Shown here piece after piece: positions 26,711-36,489 of a stretch of DNA of 64,000 bases. The stretch spans positions 1 through 64,000 of the forward strand of contig JBLIRR010000010.1 in assembly GCA_049472395.1 (NCBI GenBank). The letters run 5' to 3'. Under the pieces are notes generated by a model that saw only the letters and a list, made by a program, of their open reading frames with translations, was not told the origin of the DNA and made no database searches. The position numbers were made by a program, and so were the translations under genes. How positions within the stretch are numbered: the stretch's first letter is position 1; each line of letters starts with the position of its first letter. Source of the DNA: JBLIRR01 sp049472395 (GTDB lineage: Bacteria; SZUA-182; DTGQ01; JBLIRR01).

Positions 26711-28471
26711 ATGATCTTTTCAAATGCTATATATATTAAATTGATAGGCAGTATACTATGCGTATCTTTATTTTTTATACTTTTCATCAATAAAAAAGGA
26801 TATTGTGCTGATTTAAACGTAGGGATAGAATTTAATTCTGAAAAAACTGAAACAAAAGATACAGAAGGCAATGTGGATGATACTAGTGAATATCGGCCTA
26901 AATTATTTATGCAATATAAAAATCAAATTGCACAGACCGAGCTTTTAGGAAATCTAAAAATAGATTATAGAAAAGAAAAAAATATGATCACACGGGAAAG
27001 AATGGAACCCTCTTTTGATTTTGGGCTTCGCTCAGATATTTACCAGCTTAATGCCGGATTAAATGAAACAAGAGAGCGACAAAATGAGCTTGATCCTGTG
27101 GTAATAAATAAATATAGGTTTGGAGAAGGAATAGTGCAGCCTCAAAATTTCCCTGTTGATTTCCGGTTTAAATTGTCCCAACGGGAAAATGAAGATATAG
27201 ATAAAACCGATAGACAAGAGGTAGAGGTACGCTATAATATGTTCCCCTCTCTGGAATTTGTGGGAAATTATTATGAAGTTGAATATGATGACCCTCAAAA
27301 CAATGAGCAAAGAATAATTGGTAGGGTAAGGGGACGACATACCTTTTTCCCAAAAAAAATTCTCAAAGTTGAGGCAGGATACAAGGTAGAATCTCTTTAT
27401 CGAGAAAACCAACGGGATGAAATTATTCATACTATCCAGGGGAAAGCGTCATATAAGCCATTACAAAAAACGCTCATGAATATAAAATATGAAACTGAAA
27501 TTTTAGACAATCAAAAAGACCCAAATAGAAATAATAATGATTATAAAATAGATTTTGATTTAAGCCAGAAGTTATGGGAGTGGATGCACATAAAATATCA
27601 GCGAAGTTGGGATAAGGAAGAAGCTGATATCCTCAACGGGGATACTTCCGAAAAGAACATCTGGCTTTTAGAAACAACCATTGATCCCACACGATGGCTT
27701 GACTTAAACTTTAAATGGATTTCAGAAGACGAATCATTTGATCCCAATAATAATAGTAGGGGAAGATATTTAACCGAGCAAAGCTGGAGGGCTTATTTTG
27801 AAAATTTTTTCAAAAGCAGGCAGACTGTTAATCACCGGACCATAAGTGAGAGCTTGTATTCAAAGGAAGAATATATCAAATGGAGCTGGGCAACGGAGCC
27901 AATAAAGAATTTAAATCTTGAGCCGGCTTACGAATTCTCAACAATAAAAAAATATGATACCTTAAATGAAGACACGACGCGTGAGTATAGTCTTGAAGCA
28001 GGCTATACCGTAACTCTTCTTGACAAAACAGAAATTGAGATTTCTCACTCCTGGGATGAGAAAAAAATAAAAACAGACTATAATGATCCTAACACAGGGA
28101 TTAGTGTTGACCATGAGTCTAAAGAGTATAATACAGCCTCCAAATTGGATATATCTGCGCAACCCTTTGAAAATCTCTACCTAAATACAGGGCTTAACAT
28201 AGAAAAGAGAGATGATCGGATTAATTTTCTTCATACCAAGGATACGACCTATTTTATCAAATTTGACTTTGATCTTAATGCCTGGAACTTGAGCGGATCG
28301 TATCAATATGATAAAAGAGAGGTTGGTATTGATACAGAATCAGTCGAATCAAAAATTGGATATGCCTATAACAATTATTCGATCGAAGTGAAGTATAAAT
28401 ATAATTATACATTCTCTGAACCGTCAGAGTACGAAGATACATTGTTTTTTAAATTTAAAACAAAATTTTAA
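26711..28471 (+). CDS. Putative outer-membrane beta-barrel protein, unknown function
   Basis: 586 aa. A signal-anchor-like N-terminus (LIGSILCVSLFFILFINKKG then YCADLNVG) is followed by some 24-30 amphipathic strands of alternating polar and hydrophobic residues with charged turns, and a final strand ending in Phe (FFKFKTKF), the pattern of outer-membrane barrels. No family recognised. It sits between ccsA and a CsgG-like lipoprotein, then an NHL propeller, with short spacers, so an envelope complex is likely. A porin of a porin-cytochrome conduit is one possibility, but no haem protein is in this operon. Confidence 0.8.
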   Translation: MIFSNAIYIKLIGSILCVSLFFILFINKKGYCADLNVGIEFNSEKTETKDTEGNVDDTSEYRPKLFMQYKNQIAQTELLGNLKIDYRKEKNMITRERMEPSFDFGLRSDIYQLNAGLNETRERQNELDPVVINKYRFGEGIVQPQNFPVDFRFKLSQRENEDIDKTDRQEVEVRYNMFPSLEFVGNYYEVEYDDPQNNEQRIIGRVRGRHTFFPKKILKVEAGYKVESLYRENQRDEIIHTIQGKASYKPLQKTLMNIKYETEILDNQKDPNRNNNDYKIDFDLSQKLWEWMHIKYQRSWDKEEADILNGDTSEKNIWLLETTIDPTRWLDLNFKWISEDESFDPNNNSRGRYLTEQSWRAYFENFFKSRQTVNHRTISESLYSKEEYIKWSWATEPIKNLNLEPAYEFSTIKKYDTLNEDTTREYSLEAGYTVTLLDKTEIEISHSWDEKKIKTDYNDPNTGISVDHESKEYNTASKLDISAQPFENLYLNTGLNIEKRDDRINFLHTKDTTYFIKFDFDLNAWNLSGSYQYDKREVGIDTESVESKIGYAYNNYSIEVKYKYNYTFSEPSEYEDTLFFKFKTKF

Positions 28472-28496
28472 CGACCTTTAAAGGAGGAACAAAAAT

Positions 28497-29234
28497 ATGC
28501 AACGCACAGCTCAATCAATTATAGTTTCAATGACTTTTATTCTTTTAATCTCGTTTTTAGGATCAGGGTGCAGCATGCGCCCTATGGTTGTGGGAAAACC
28601 ATCTACAGGGGAAATTGCTTATCCATATACATCATGGAGCCCCAATAAAAGGGTGTGCATACTCCCCTTTGAAAATCTCACAAAAGATACAGATGCTGAT
28701 ATTACGGTGCGGGAGATATTTCTGACAGAACTTTTTGGCGCCCATATATTTAATGATATTGTCGATTTAGTTGAGGCAAATGCAGCGCTCATGAGTTTGC
28801 GCATACGGAAACCAGACTCTCTTGATAAGGAGACTATCCGTGCCATTGGTGAGAAGCTCAACGTAAGTTATCTTATTTTAGGAGTTGTCTCTGATTACGG
28901 CTTTGGTAAACATAAAGATTCAGGGGCCCGAGTTACCATAAGCGTGCGAATGATAGATGTAGAAACGGGTAATATTATGTGGGCTGCCAATCATTTTAAG
29001 AAAGGGGATAATTCACTTTCAAGGATATTTGGAATAAGTGAGGGGCCAACACCAATAGAACTGGCACGAGAAGCATGTTCTGAAATTGTTGACGCACTCA
29101 AAGATAATATCAGCAAAAGTGCCTATAATCGAGAACCAATAGTTGAGCCTTCATCTGAAGAGCCTTCATCTGAAGAGCCTTCACCTTCTCCTCAGGAAGA
29201 GAACATTACTCAAGAGGATACACTATATCGATGA
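28497..29234 (+). CDS. CsgG/GNA1162-like lipoprotein
   Basis: 245 aa lipoprotein: lipobox LGSGC with C25. The body (KRVCILPFENLTKDTDADI, LNVSYLILGVVSDYG, VRMIDVETGNIMW) matches the nucleotide-binding-like fold of CsgG and related periplasmic lipoproteins that build secretion pores or assist outer-membrane assembly. The C-terminus carries a short tandem PSSEE repeat, encoded by a 15-nt direct repeat near 29148-29180. The downstream NHL gene overlaps by 4 nt (ATGA). Confidence 0.8.
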   Translation: MQRTAQSIIVSMTFILLISFLGSGCSMRPMVVGKPSTGEIAYPYTSWSPNKRVCILPFENLTKDTDADITVREIFLTELFGAHIFNDIVDLVEANAALMSLRIRKPDSLDKETIRAIGEKLNVSYLILGVVSDYGFGKHKDSGARVTISVRMIDVETGNIMWAANHFKKGDNSLSRIFGISEGPTPIELAREACSEIVDALKDNISKSAYNREPIVEPSSEEPSSEEPSPSPQEENITQEDTLYR

Positions 29235-30334
29235 AAAGCGCAGCATTTACATTCTTATATATACTCTCACTATGTCTCATTTTACTACCGAGAGATAGTA
29301 GCGGTCTTGCAAAAGAAAAAAAAGACTCTGAGATGAAGCCTATTGGCTATTATAACTACCAATTATATAAGAGCTTCGGGAGATACGGTACAAGTAGAGG
29401 ATATTTTGACAATCCCATTGATATAGCGATTGATACATCTGAGAATACTATATTTATATTTGATAAGGGAAATAAACGAATACAACAATTTGATTCTGAA
29501 GGAGATTATATCGAACATTGGGATTATGATAATCTAAAATCCGATTCAAGGAAATTAGAGGAATTTTTTCAGCATTTTCGTCCTCTTATATTTAAAAATA
29601 ACAATGAAATCGAAGAGATTAGAGGCAGACTCCCGAATAAGATCCAGATTATTAGGGAAAAAAGGGACAGAAAACTCTATGAGGCTATTAAACTCGATAA
29701 TATTCAGGCTATTGCTCTTGCAAATATAAGCTTATTCGGAGAGCCAATTATTTATTTTATCCAAGAAGATCATAAACATATCGATTTCACCATCGATTCG
29801 AACGGAAAATTATACATAATTGATAATAAGTCGAGCAATATTTTAAAATTTAATGTGCGCAATTATGAAGAAGACGATACAAAATATAAAGAATATTATG
29901 AACATTATGAATATCTGGATAGCTTTGGGGGATTCGGCTCAGGAGAGGGCTATTTCTATTCCCCAATAAAAATAGCCTTTGATAGCAGTAAATTCGGCTC
30001 CTTGTGGATTCTTGATTCAAAGGATGGGAAATTACATAATTTTGATCTCAATGGTGACTTTCTAAAAGCCTTTGTGCCTAAGGACAGCACTAATAAAAAA
30101 CTTGAAAAACCAACTGACCTATGTAGTGATAATCATGGATTTATTTTTATTTCAGACAGAGAAACCCACACCATTTATAAATACAACAATGAGGGATTAT
30201 ATATCCAATCAATCGGGAAAGAAGGTTCAAGCCCTGGTGATTTTAATAATCCCACCGCATTGACGGTTGATAATGAAGGCCGATTGTTTGTTGTTGATAC
30301 AGGAAATAACCGTATACAAATCTTTACGCCTTAA
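29231..30334 (+). CDS. Secreted NHL-repeat beta-propeller protein
   Basis: 367 aa with a signal peptide (FTFLYILSLCLILLPRDSSG). NHL blades are clear at both ends (SFGRYGTSRGYFDNPIDIAI; PTALTVDNEGRLFVVDTGNN), separated by a charged insertion at about 100-170. It resembles the propeller at 9748-10734 in length and domain type. Coupled by a 4-nt overlap to the CsgG-like lipoprotein, so the two products probably interact in the periplasm or at the surface. It ends 11 nt from the convergent secF. Confidence 0.85.
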   Translation: MKSAAFTFLYILSLCLILLPRDSSGLAKEKKDSEMKPIGYYNYQLYKSFGRYGTSRGYFDNPIDIAIDTSENTIFIFDKGNKRIQQFDSEGDYIEHWDYDNLKSDSRKLEEFFQHFRPLIFKNNNEIEEIRGRLPNKIQIIREKRDRKLYEAIKLDNIQAIALANISLFGEPIIYFIQEDHKHIDFTIDSNGKLYIIDNKSSNILKFNVRNYEEDDTKYKEYYEHYEYLDSFGGFGSGEGYFYSPIKIAFDSSKFGSLWILDSKDGKLHNFDLNGDFLKAFVPKDSTNKKLEKPTDLCSDNHGFIFISDRETHTIYKYNNEGLYIQSIGKEGSSPGDFNNPTALTVDNEGRLFVVDTGNNRIQIFTP

Positions 30335-30345
30335 TATTTAGATTA

Positions 30346-31437
30346 TTATCCTTTCACCTTTCTGGTTCTATTCCCTTTGCCTTTTTTACCCTTTTTCTGA
30401 TTAGATTGAGCCGCTTCTCTTTGTTTTATCCGTTGTAGCTCGCCGCTTGCTGCTAAAGAAGCACTCCTTTGAGCTGCGGCTACACTTGCGTTTGAAGATT
30501 TTGCTCTTCCTTTTTCTGGTTCAACCTGATGAGCAAACAGTTTATTAAAAATGAGTACTGCAGGACTTGCAATGTAAATAGAAGAATATGTACCGATAAT
30601 AACACCTAAAATTAAGGCAAAGGCAAAATCGTTAATGACCTCACCCCCAAGAACAAAAAGTGCAACAACTACAAAGAACGTCGTAAGAGAGGTCAAAATG
30701 GTCCGGCTTAATGTCTGATTAATACTCTTATTAAATATATTTTCATAGTTTTCACCTTTCATAATTCGTAAATTATCCCGTACACGATCAAAAACAACTA
30801 TCGTATCGTTAAGCGAATATCCTATGATTGTCAATAACGCAGCAATGACCGGTAATGAAATTTCACGATTAGTGAGAGAAAAGGCCCCGACAGTAATCAT
30901 AACATCATGAGCCAACGCAGCAATAGCGCCTATACCATATTTAAATTCAAAACGCCACCCCGTGTAAATTAAAACCAAAATAGTAGCGAATATTATAGCC
31001 CATAATCCTTTCTGCCGAAGGTCTTTCCCCACCTTCGGGCCCACCATTTCAACTCTTCTTACTTCGAAGCTCTCTGCTCCAAATTCCTCGATAAGAACTT
31101 GTTTAATCTCATCACTAATAGACTTCAACGCTGACGAGCTCTGGCTCATCCTTATCAAAAATTCATTTTCTTCTGAAACCCCATATTGCTGAATAAGAGA
31201 TTCTGATAGATTTAAATTTTTCAGAGTTTCTCTAATCCTATCAACGTCGACGTCTGCTTTATCTTTGAAAAATTTTACTTGAACTAATGTACCGCCTGAA
31301 AAATCAATACCGTATTTCGGTCCGCCTTTGACCACCAAGGAAACGATCCCAATTACGATAATTATAGTGGAGCCTAGGATTGCCCATTTCTGGACCCCCA
31401 TGAAATCTATATTAAGATCACTCTTAAAAAATTGCAT
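30346..31437 (-). CDS. secF: Protein translocase subunit SecF with basic C-terminal tail
   Basis: 363 aa. SecF core: GPKYGIDFSGGTLVQVKF, then the six-helix RND-like region with GYSLNDTIVVFDRVRDNLR. Works with SecD to pull proteins through SecYEG using proton motive force. After the last helix there is a roughly 60-residue extension rich in Lys, Arg, Ala, Ser and Gln, longer and more basic than usual, likely cytoplasmic. secD is 22 nt upstream. Confidence 0.95.
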   Translation of the reverse strand: MQFFKSDLNIDFMGVQKWAILGSTIIIVIGIVSLVVKGGPKYGIDFSGGTLVQVKFFKDKADVDVDRIRETLKNLNLSESLIQQYGVSEENEFLIRMSQSSSALKSISDEIKQVLIEEFGAESFEVRRVEMVGPKVGKDLRQKGLWAIIFATILVLIYTGWRFEFKYGIGAIAALAHDVMITVGAFSLTNREISLPVIAALLTIIGYSLNDTIVVFDRVRDNLRIMKGENYENIFNKSINQTLSRTILTSLTTFFVVVALFVLGGEVINDFAFALILGVIIGTYSSIYIASPAVLIFNKLFAHQVEPEKGRAKSSNASVAAAQRSASLAASGELQRIKQREAAQSNQKKGKKGKGNRTRKVKG

Positions 31438-31459
31438 ATTATATTCTCCTATATCTAAA

Positions 31460-33058
31460 TTAAATACTCAATCTGGTAATTCTGCGTTTACTTGATACCC
31501 AATCAAATACAAAATGAGTTGCGACAATAGCGGTAAACATACTAGCGCCTATGCCTATACTTAGGGTAAAAGCAAAGCCCTTTATGGGACCGGTGCCAAA
31601 TTGGAAAAGCACTAATGCTGCAATCAGGGTCGTTACATTAGCATCTACTATGGTAATAAAGGCTTTTGAATACCCAGCACTAATTGCGGACCCGGGTGTC
31701 TTCCCAACAATAAGCTCTTCCCTGATACGCTCAAATATGAGAACATTAGCATCAACCGCCATACCTACAGTAAGAACAATACCTGCAATCCCCGGTAATG
31801 TTAAGGAAGCCTTAAGAAGAGCAAGCGCTGCCATAATCAATAAAATATTTAAAATCAAGGCAAAATCTGCAATAAGCCCTGATAATTTGTAGTAGAGAAT
31901 CATAAACAGAACAACAAAGACAAATCCGATGAGTAAAGAAAACATTCCTTTTCTGATGGAATCCTTTCCCAGGGAGGGACCGACTGTTTGCTGATGCAGT
32001 ATTTGCACTGGAGCAGGGAGTGCACCTGCCCTTAAGACGATCGCTAAATCATGGGCCTCTTCACTGGTAAATCTTCCTGAAATTTGGGCCTGTCCCCCGC
32101 TTATCTTCTCCCTAATAACTGGTGCGGAATACACATGTTTATCAAGAATTATTGCTAATCTCCTTCCCACATTGTCTCCTGTAATTTGGGCAAATAATTG
32201 GGCTCCTTCCTTGTCAAAGGTAATATTCACAGTAGCTTCATTATACTCAGGATTAATTCGAACCTTAGCATCCGTGAGCACTTCCCCTGTCATGAGTACT
32301 CTCTTCTTTAATAAATATGGCTTTCGAGTTAATCGCCCTGTGGTCTGGTCAATTTCCTCGCCATAGAGTATCTCATTGTCATCGGAAATATTTCCTGCCA
32401 ATGCAGCATTGACATCTGCATCATCATCAACAAGCTGAAATTCCAGTTGGGCTGTTTTTCCGATTAGCTCAATAGCTCTTTCGGTATTCTTAATCCCGGG
32501 AAGCTCTATAACTATTCTTTCATCCCCTTGCTTTTGTATAATAGGCTCTGTCACGCCAAACTGATCGATACGCTTTCTAATAGTCTCCAGCGCCTGATCC
32601 ACAGCAAACACTTTAATATTTTGGGCCTGTTTTTCATCCAGTTCTAATTGAAAATGCATTTCATCTCCCCCAACAGGGTGCTCCATCTTATATTCAAAAT
32701 AATCGTTTAAGATAGTGACCATTCCCGGCACAAACTCACTGGAAACTAATACAATATCTATAGTCCTTGGCCCAATTTTTTCTACCTTATCAAATATCAA
32801 CCCTGCAGTCCTTATACGATCCTTTAATCCGATCACTGCTCTCTCCAACTTACTTTCAACCGCCTTTTCAGTCTCAACCTCTAACACTAAGTGCATTCCT
32901 CCCTGCAAATCTAATCCTAGATGAATCACATCAACATGATCCTTCCACCAGGAGGGTAGATGTTCCCGCACTGGCAGGATCGAAGGAATAATAAGAAAAA
33001 TAGCTAACACACTAATAATGAAGATTAACCAAAACCTCCATCTTAAATTATCTTTCAC
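31460..33058 (-). CDS. secD: Protein translocase subunit SecD
   Basis: 532 aa. N-terminal helix, LGLDLQGGMHLVLEV, the P1 periplasmic domain (TEPIIQKQGDERIVIELPG), GRRLAIILDKHVYSAPVI, and a C-terminal six-helix domain with GMAVDANVLIFERIREEL. Standard length. Between yajC and secF in the usual order. Confidence 0.97.
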   Translation of the reverse strand: MKDNLRWRFWLIFIISVLAIFLIIPSILPVREHLPSWWKDHVDVIHLGLDLQGGMHLVLEVETEKAVESKLERAVIGLKDRIRTAGLIFDKVEKIGPRTIDIVLVSSEFVPGMVTILNDYFEYKMEHPVGGDEMHFQLELDEKQAQNIKVFAVDQALETIRKRIDQFGVTEPIIQKQGDERIVIELPGIKNTERAIELIGKTAQLEFQLVDDDADVNAALAGNISDDNEILYGEEIDQTTGRLTRKPYLLKKRVLMTGEVLTDAKVRINPEYNEATVNITFDKEGAQLFAQITGDNVGRRLAIILDKHVYSAPVIREKISGGQAQISGRFTSEEAHDLAIVLRAGALPAPVQILHQQTVGPSLGKDSIRKGMFSLLIGFVFVVLFMILYYKLSGLIADFALILNILLIMAALALLKASLTLPGIAGIVLTVGMAVDANVLIFERIREELIVGKTPGSAISAGYSKAFITIVDANVTTLIAALVLFQFGTGPIKGFAFTLSIGIGASMFTAIVATHFVFDWVSSKRRITRLSI

Positions 33059-33079
33059 CGTATTCTCCTTTATTAATTA

Positions 33080-33427
33080 CTATGTTCCCTTTTTTGTTTC
33101 TGATTGTTGTTCTTCACGCTTTGCGCTAATTGAATTTTTTGCTACCTCAATCTTTACTTTATCGCTCACATATAATGTTACGCTTTTTGGATTTACCGCT
33201 TCAATGGTCCCATAAATACCTCCTGATGTAACAATCTTATCCCCTTTTTTTAAACTTTCTCTCATCTGCATTGAAGCTTTCTGCTGTTTCTGTTGAGGAC
33301 GAATCAACAAAAAATAAAATATAAGAATAATCAGGGCAATCATTAAAAAACCCCCTATCGTACTGCCTCCTCCTTGACCTGATTGAGCAGGGGCTGTCAA
33401 TGCATGCGCCACGGCGACTTCAAACAT
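33080..33427 (-). CDS. yajC: Preprotein translocase subunit YajC
   Basis: 115 aa. One transmembrane helix (FLMIALIILIFYFLLIRPQQ) and the short YajC domain KGDKIVTSGGIYGTIEAV. Accessory to SecDF. Adjacent to secD, 21 nt apart. Confidence 0.95.
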   Translation of the reverse strand: MFEVAVAHALTAPAQSGQGGGSTIGGFLMIALIILIFYFLLIRPQQKQQKASMQMRESLKKGDKIVTSGGIYGTIEAVNPKSVTLYVSDKVKIEVAKNSISAKREEQQSETKKGT

Positions 33428-33445
33428 ATAGTTCTCCTTTTCATT

Positions 33446-34555
33446 TCAAGGCCCGTAGGCCTTCTCAAATCCTGCTTTTAATGCATATAGTGAATTATTC
33501 TTTATTGCATTACGAATTTCAGAAAATAAATCAGCATAAAATTTTAAATTATGGAGAGTACATAATACACTAGACAGTATCTCCCTATTCATATACAGAT
33601 GCCGCACATAGGCACGGGAAAAATTTTTACATGTATAGCATGAGCATTTGCTATCAATAGGCTTATCATCCGTGCGATATTGCGCCTGTTTAATGACTAT
33701 TTTGCCTTCATGGGTAAACAATTGGCCATTTCTTCCATTCCTGGTTGGCAGAACACAATCCATCATATCGATACCATTTATGACTGCTTCAATAATATCT
33801 AACGGTGTTCCTATTCCCATCGCATATCTGGGCATCTCATCAGGCAAAAGGGAAGCAACGTGACCAATAATATCATAGGTATCTTTCTTCTCTTCACCAA
33901 CACTTAATCCTCCTATAGCATATCCATCAAAATCCATCTTTACAAGTTCTCTTGCTGATTTTTCTCTTAATTCTTTATACACGCCACCTTGGACTATGCC
34001 AAATATCTTTTGGGTGTTTTTCATACTTACATCTCGGGAACGTTGCGCCCACTCAAGGGACAACTCCATGGATTTCTTAACACTATCATACGAAGCAGGA
34101 TAGGAAACACATTCATCAAGGCACATTATTATATCTATTCCAAGGGCTTTTTGAATATCGATAACCTTTTCAGGAGACAAAAAATGTTTTGATCCATCAA
34201 TATGGGATTGAAATGTCACTCCTTCGTCCGATATATGGGAAAAATTACAGAGACTCATAATCTGAAAACCACCACTATCGGTCAAAATTGGACCCTTCCA
34301 GCCCATAAATGAATGAAGTCCCCCCATCTTCTCCACAATATCTATCCCTGGCTGTAAATATAAATGGTATGCATTGCTCAGTACAATCCTTATTCCAATT
34401 TTTTCAAGTTCATCAGGCTTGACCCCTCGAACAGTACCCCTTGTACCAACAGGCATAAATAATGGGGTTTCCGCCTTACCATGGCATGTATCAAGGCACC
34501 CGATTCTGGCTGAGGTATCATTATCCCGCTTAAGCACCATGAAAGGAGATGACAT
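33446..34555 (-). CDS. tgt: Queuine/preQ1 tRNA-guanine transglycosylase
   Basis: 369 aa. Swaps guanine-34 for the queuosine precursor in tRNAs with GUN anticodons. Motifs: LFMPVGTRGTVRGV, the general-acid aspartate in LTDSGGFQIMSL, GGLSVGE, the nucleophile region DMMDCVLPTRNGRNG, and the zinc site C-S-C-x2-C with a histidine in CTLHNLKF. The ATG shares one base with the frr stop (TAATG), with GGAGG inside the end of frr. Confidence 0.96.
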   Translation of the reverse strand: MSSPFMVLKRDNDTSARIGCLDTCHGKAETPLFMPVGTRGTVRGVKPDELEKIGIRIVLSNAYHLYLQPGIDIVEKMGGLHSFMGWKGPILTDSGGFQIMSLCNFSHISDEGVTFQSHIDGSKHFLSPEKVIDIQKALGIDIIMCLDECVSYPASYDSVKKSMELSLEWAQRSRDVSMKNTQKIFGIVQGGVYKELREKSARELVKMDFDGYAIGGLSVGEEKKDTYDIIGHVASLLPDEMPRYAMGIGTPLDIIEAVINGIDMMDCVLPTRNGRNGQLFTHEGKIVIKQAQYRTDDKPIDSKCSCYTCKNFSRAYVRHLYMNREILSSVLCTLHNLKFYADLFSEIRNAIKNNSLYALKAGFEKAYGP

Positions 34556-35121
34556 TATACCTCCATAATCTCCTCTTCCTTATCCTTTAATATGCTATCA
34601 ATTTTTTCGATGTAGCTATCTGTGAGTTTTTGAATATCTTTTACCGCCCCATGGTAATCGTCTTCTGTAATTTTTTTCTCTTTCTGAGAATTTTTCAAAC
34701 GCTCATTTGTATCCCTTCTGATATTCCTGATGGATATCTTACTCTCTTCTGCTTTGGACTTAACAATCTTTACGAGTTGCTTTCTTCTCTCTTCCGTAAG
34801 TTGAGGAATGGCGAGTCGAATAACCTTTCCGTCATTTGTAGGATTTATTCCCAAATCTGACTTTAAGATTGTCTTTTCAATCTCATTAATTGTTGAAGGG
34901 TCCCAAGGCATTATGACAATCATCCGAGGTTCAGGAATCGTGAGATTAGCCATCTGATTGAGTGGCGTTAACGTATTATAATAATTAACTTTGATTCCAT
35001 CCAGTAAAGCGATGGAGGCCCTCCCTGTACGAATGGATGCAAATTCATGGCGCAGGGCATCAATAGCTTTGCTCATTTTTTGATCAGCTTCCTTCTGGAT
35101 TTCCTTAATCATTTCACTCAC
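34555..35121 (-). CDS. frr: Ribosome recycling factor
   Basis: 188 aa. Splits post-termination ribosomes together with EF-G. RTGRASIALLDGIKVNYY, PLNQMANLTIPEPRMI and PWDPSTINEIEKTI are characteristic. Overlaps pyrH by 8 nt and tgt by 1 nt. Confidence 0.97.
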   Translation of the reverse strand: MSEMIKEIQKEADQKMSKAIDALRHEFASIRTGRASIALLDGIKVNYYNTLTPLNQMANLTIPEPRMIVIMPWDPSTINEIEKTILKSDLGINPTNDGKVIRLAIPQLTEERRKQLVKIVKSKAEESKISIRNIRRDTNERLKNSQKEKKITEDDYHGAVKDIQKLTDSYIEKIDSILKDKEEEIMEV

Positions 35122-35833
35122 TCCTAATAATCGAACCGATATGTTCTCCTAATACAATCTTTTTTATTACTTCTTTTTCCTTAAAATTAAACACAATAAT
35201 TGGCAGATTATTTTCCATACATAACGTTATTGCAGTATTATCCATGACCCTAAGCCGTTTTTCTATGGCTTCCATATACGTTATGGAAGGAAATCGTATT
35301 GCACTCTCATCTTTAAAAGGATCAGCACTATAAATACCATCAACCTTGGTTGCTTTTAAAAGAACCTCTGCTCCGACTTCAGTGGCACGAAGGGCAGCAG
35401 CGGTATCTGTGGTAAAATATGGATTGCCGGTACCGCCAACTAAGATAATAACCCTCCCTTTTTCTAAATGTCTGACTGCCCTTCTTCTTATATAGGATTC
35501 AGCTAATTGATGCATTTCTATCGCCGTCATCACCCTTGTGAATATTCCAAGTTTTTCTAACGTGCCCTGCAGTGCCAATCCATTAATCACGGTTGCCAAC
35601 ATGCCCATATAGTCAGAAGACGTCTTTTCCACATACTCTATTTCCTTAGAAGAGCCGCGATAGATATTTCCTCCCCCCAAAACAATTGCTATCTCAACGC
35701 CTAGGTCCCTTACTTTTTTTATCTCCCCAGCCAGAGATATAATTGTTGAATTATCTATACCAAAACCTTTTTTCCCCTGAAGGGCTTCACCACTAAGTTT
35801 TAATAAAATTCTCTTATACGCAAGGGTATTCAT
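35114..35833 (-). CDS. pyrH: UMP kinase
   Basis: About 239 aa. Phosphorylates UMP to UDP. AYKRILLKLSGEALQG at the N-terminus, IVLGGGNIYRG, GGTGNPYFTTDTAAALRA and AITLCMENNLPIIVFN are typical. ATG at 35833 gives the normal length; a TTG at 35860 inside tsf is less likely. Part of the rpsB-tsf-pyrH-frr block. Confidence 0.96.
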   Translation of the reverse strand: MNTLAYKRILLKLSGEALQGKKGFGIDNSTIISLAGEIKKVRDLGVEIAIVLGGGNIYRGSSKEIEYVEKTSSDYMGMLATVINGLALQGTLEKLGIFTRVMTAIEMHQLAESYIRRRAVRHLEKGRVIILVGGTGNPYFTTDTAAALRATEVGAEVLLKATKVDGIYSADPFKDESAIRFPSITYMEAIEKRLRVMDNTAITLCMENNLPIIVFNFKEKEVIKKIVLGEHIGSIIRSE

Positions 35834-35840
35834 GAGGGAA

Positions 35841-36440
35841 TCAGCCTTCACCCCGCTCAAACCTTACAAAACGCTTAATCTGTATATTTTCTCCTAATTT
35901 GCCAATCTTCTCCTTCACAATATCTTTAATAATCTTCTTATCATCCCGTATATATTGTTGTTCTAACAAGCATTTCTGAGCAAAAAAATTCTTTTCCAAT
36001 TTGCCGGAAATGATTTTTTCTACTATTTCTGCAGGTTTTCCTGTATCTTTAAATTGGGCTCGATAAATATCTTTTTCTTTCTCAATTTCTTCCTCCGGCA
36101 CATCTTCTTTGTTTACATACTGGGGATTAAAAGCCGCTATCTGCATCGCTATCTCCTTGGTGAGGTCCTTAAATTCATCGGTCCTTGCAACAAAATCCGT
36201 CTCACAATTGATTTCCAATAGAACTCCTATCCTCCCATTTCCATGGATATACGAATATATGAGCCCCTCAGAGGTCTCTCGTCCCCCCTTCTTTTCAGCG
36301 GTAGCAATTCCTTTTTTGCGCAAATATTCTACTGCCTTCTCTATATCACCATCGGTCGCAGTCAATGCCTCTTTACACGACATAAAACCACAACCGGTTT
36401 TTGTCCTCAATTCCTTCACTAAACTTGCTGAAATAGCCAT
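35841..36440 (-). CDS. tsf: Elongation factor Ts (short form)
   Basis: 199 aa from the ATG at 36440 (a GTG at 36458 is the alternative). N-terminal UBA-like domain (VKELRTKTGCGFMSCKEAL) and the nucleotide-exchange core with CETDFVART. It is about 80 residues shorter than the E. coli protein, the compact form seen in many non-proteobacterial lineages and Thermus. Recycles EF-Tu. Confidence 0.96.
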   Translation of the reverse strand: MAISASLVKELRTKTGCGFMSCKEALTATDGDIEKAVEYLRKKGIATAEKKGGRETSEGLIYSYIHGNGRIGVLLEINCETDFVARTDEFKDLTKEIAMQIAAFNPQYVNKEDVPEEEIEKEKDIYRAQFKDTGKPAEIVEKIISGKLEKNFFAQKCLLEQQYIRDDKKIIKDIVKEKIGKLGENIQIKRFVRFERGEG

Positions 36441-36489
36441 TTTCTCTTTATACCTCACTTTTTATTTAAAAAATTATTATTTCATTTTA

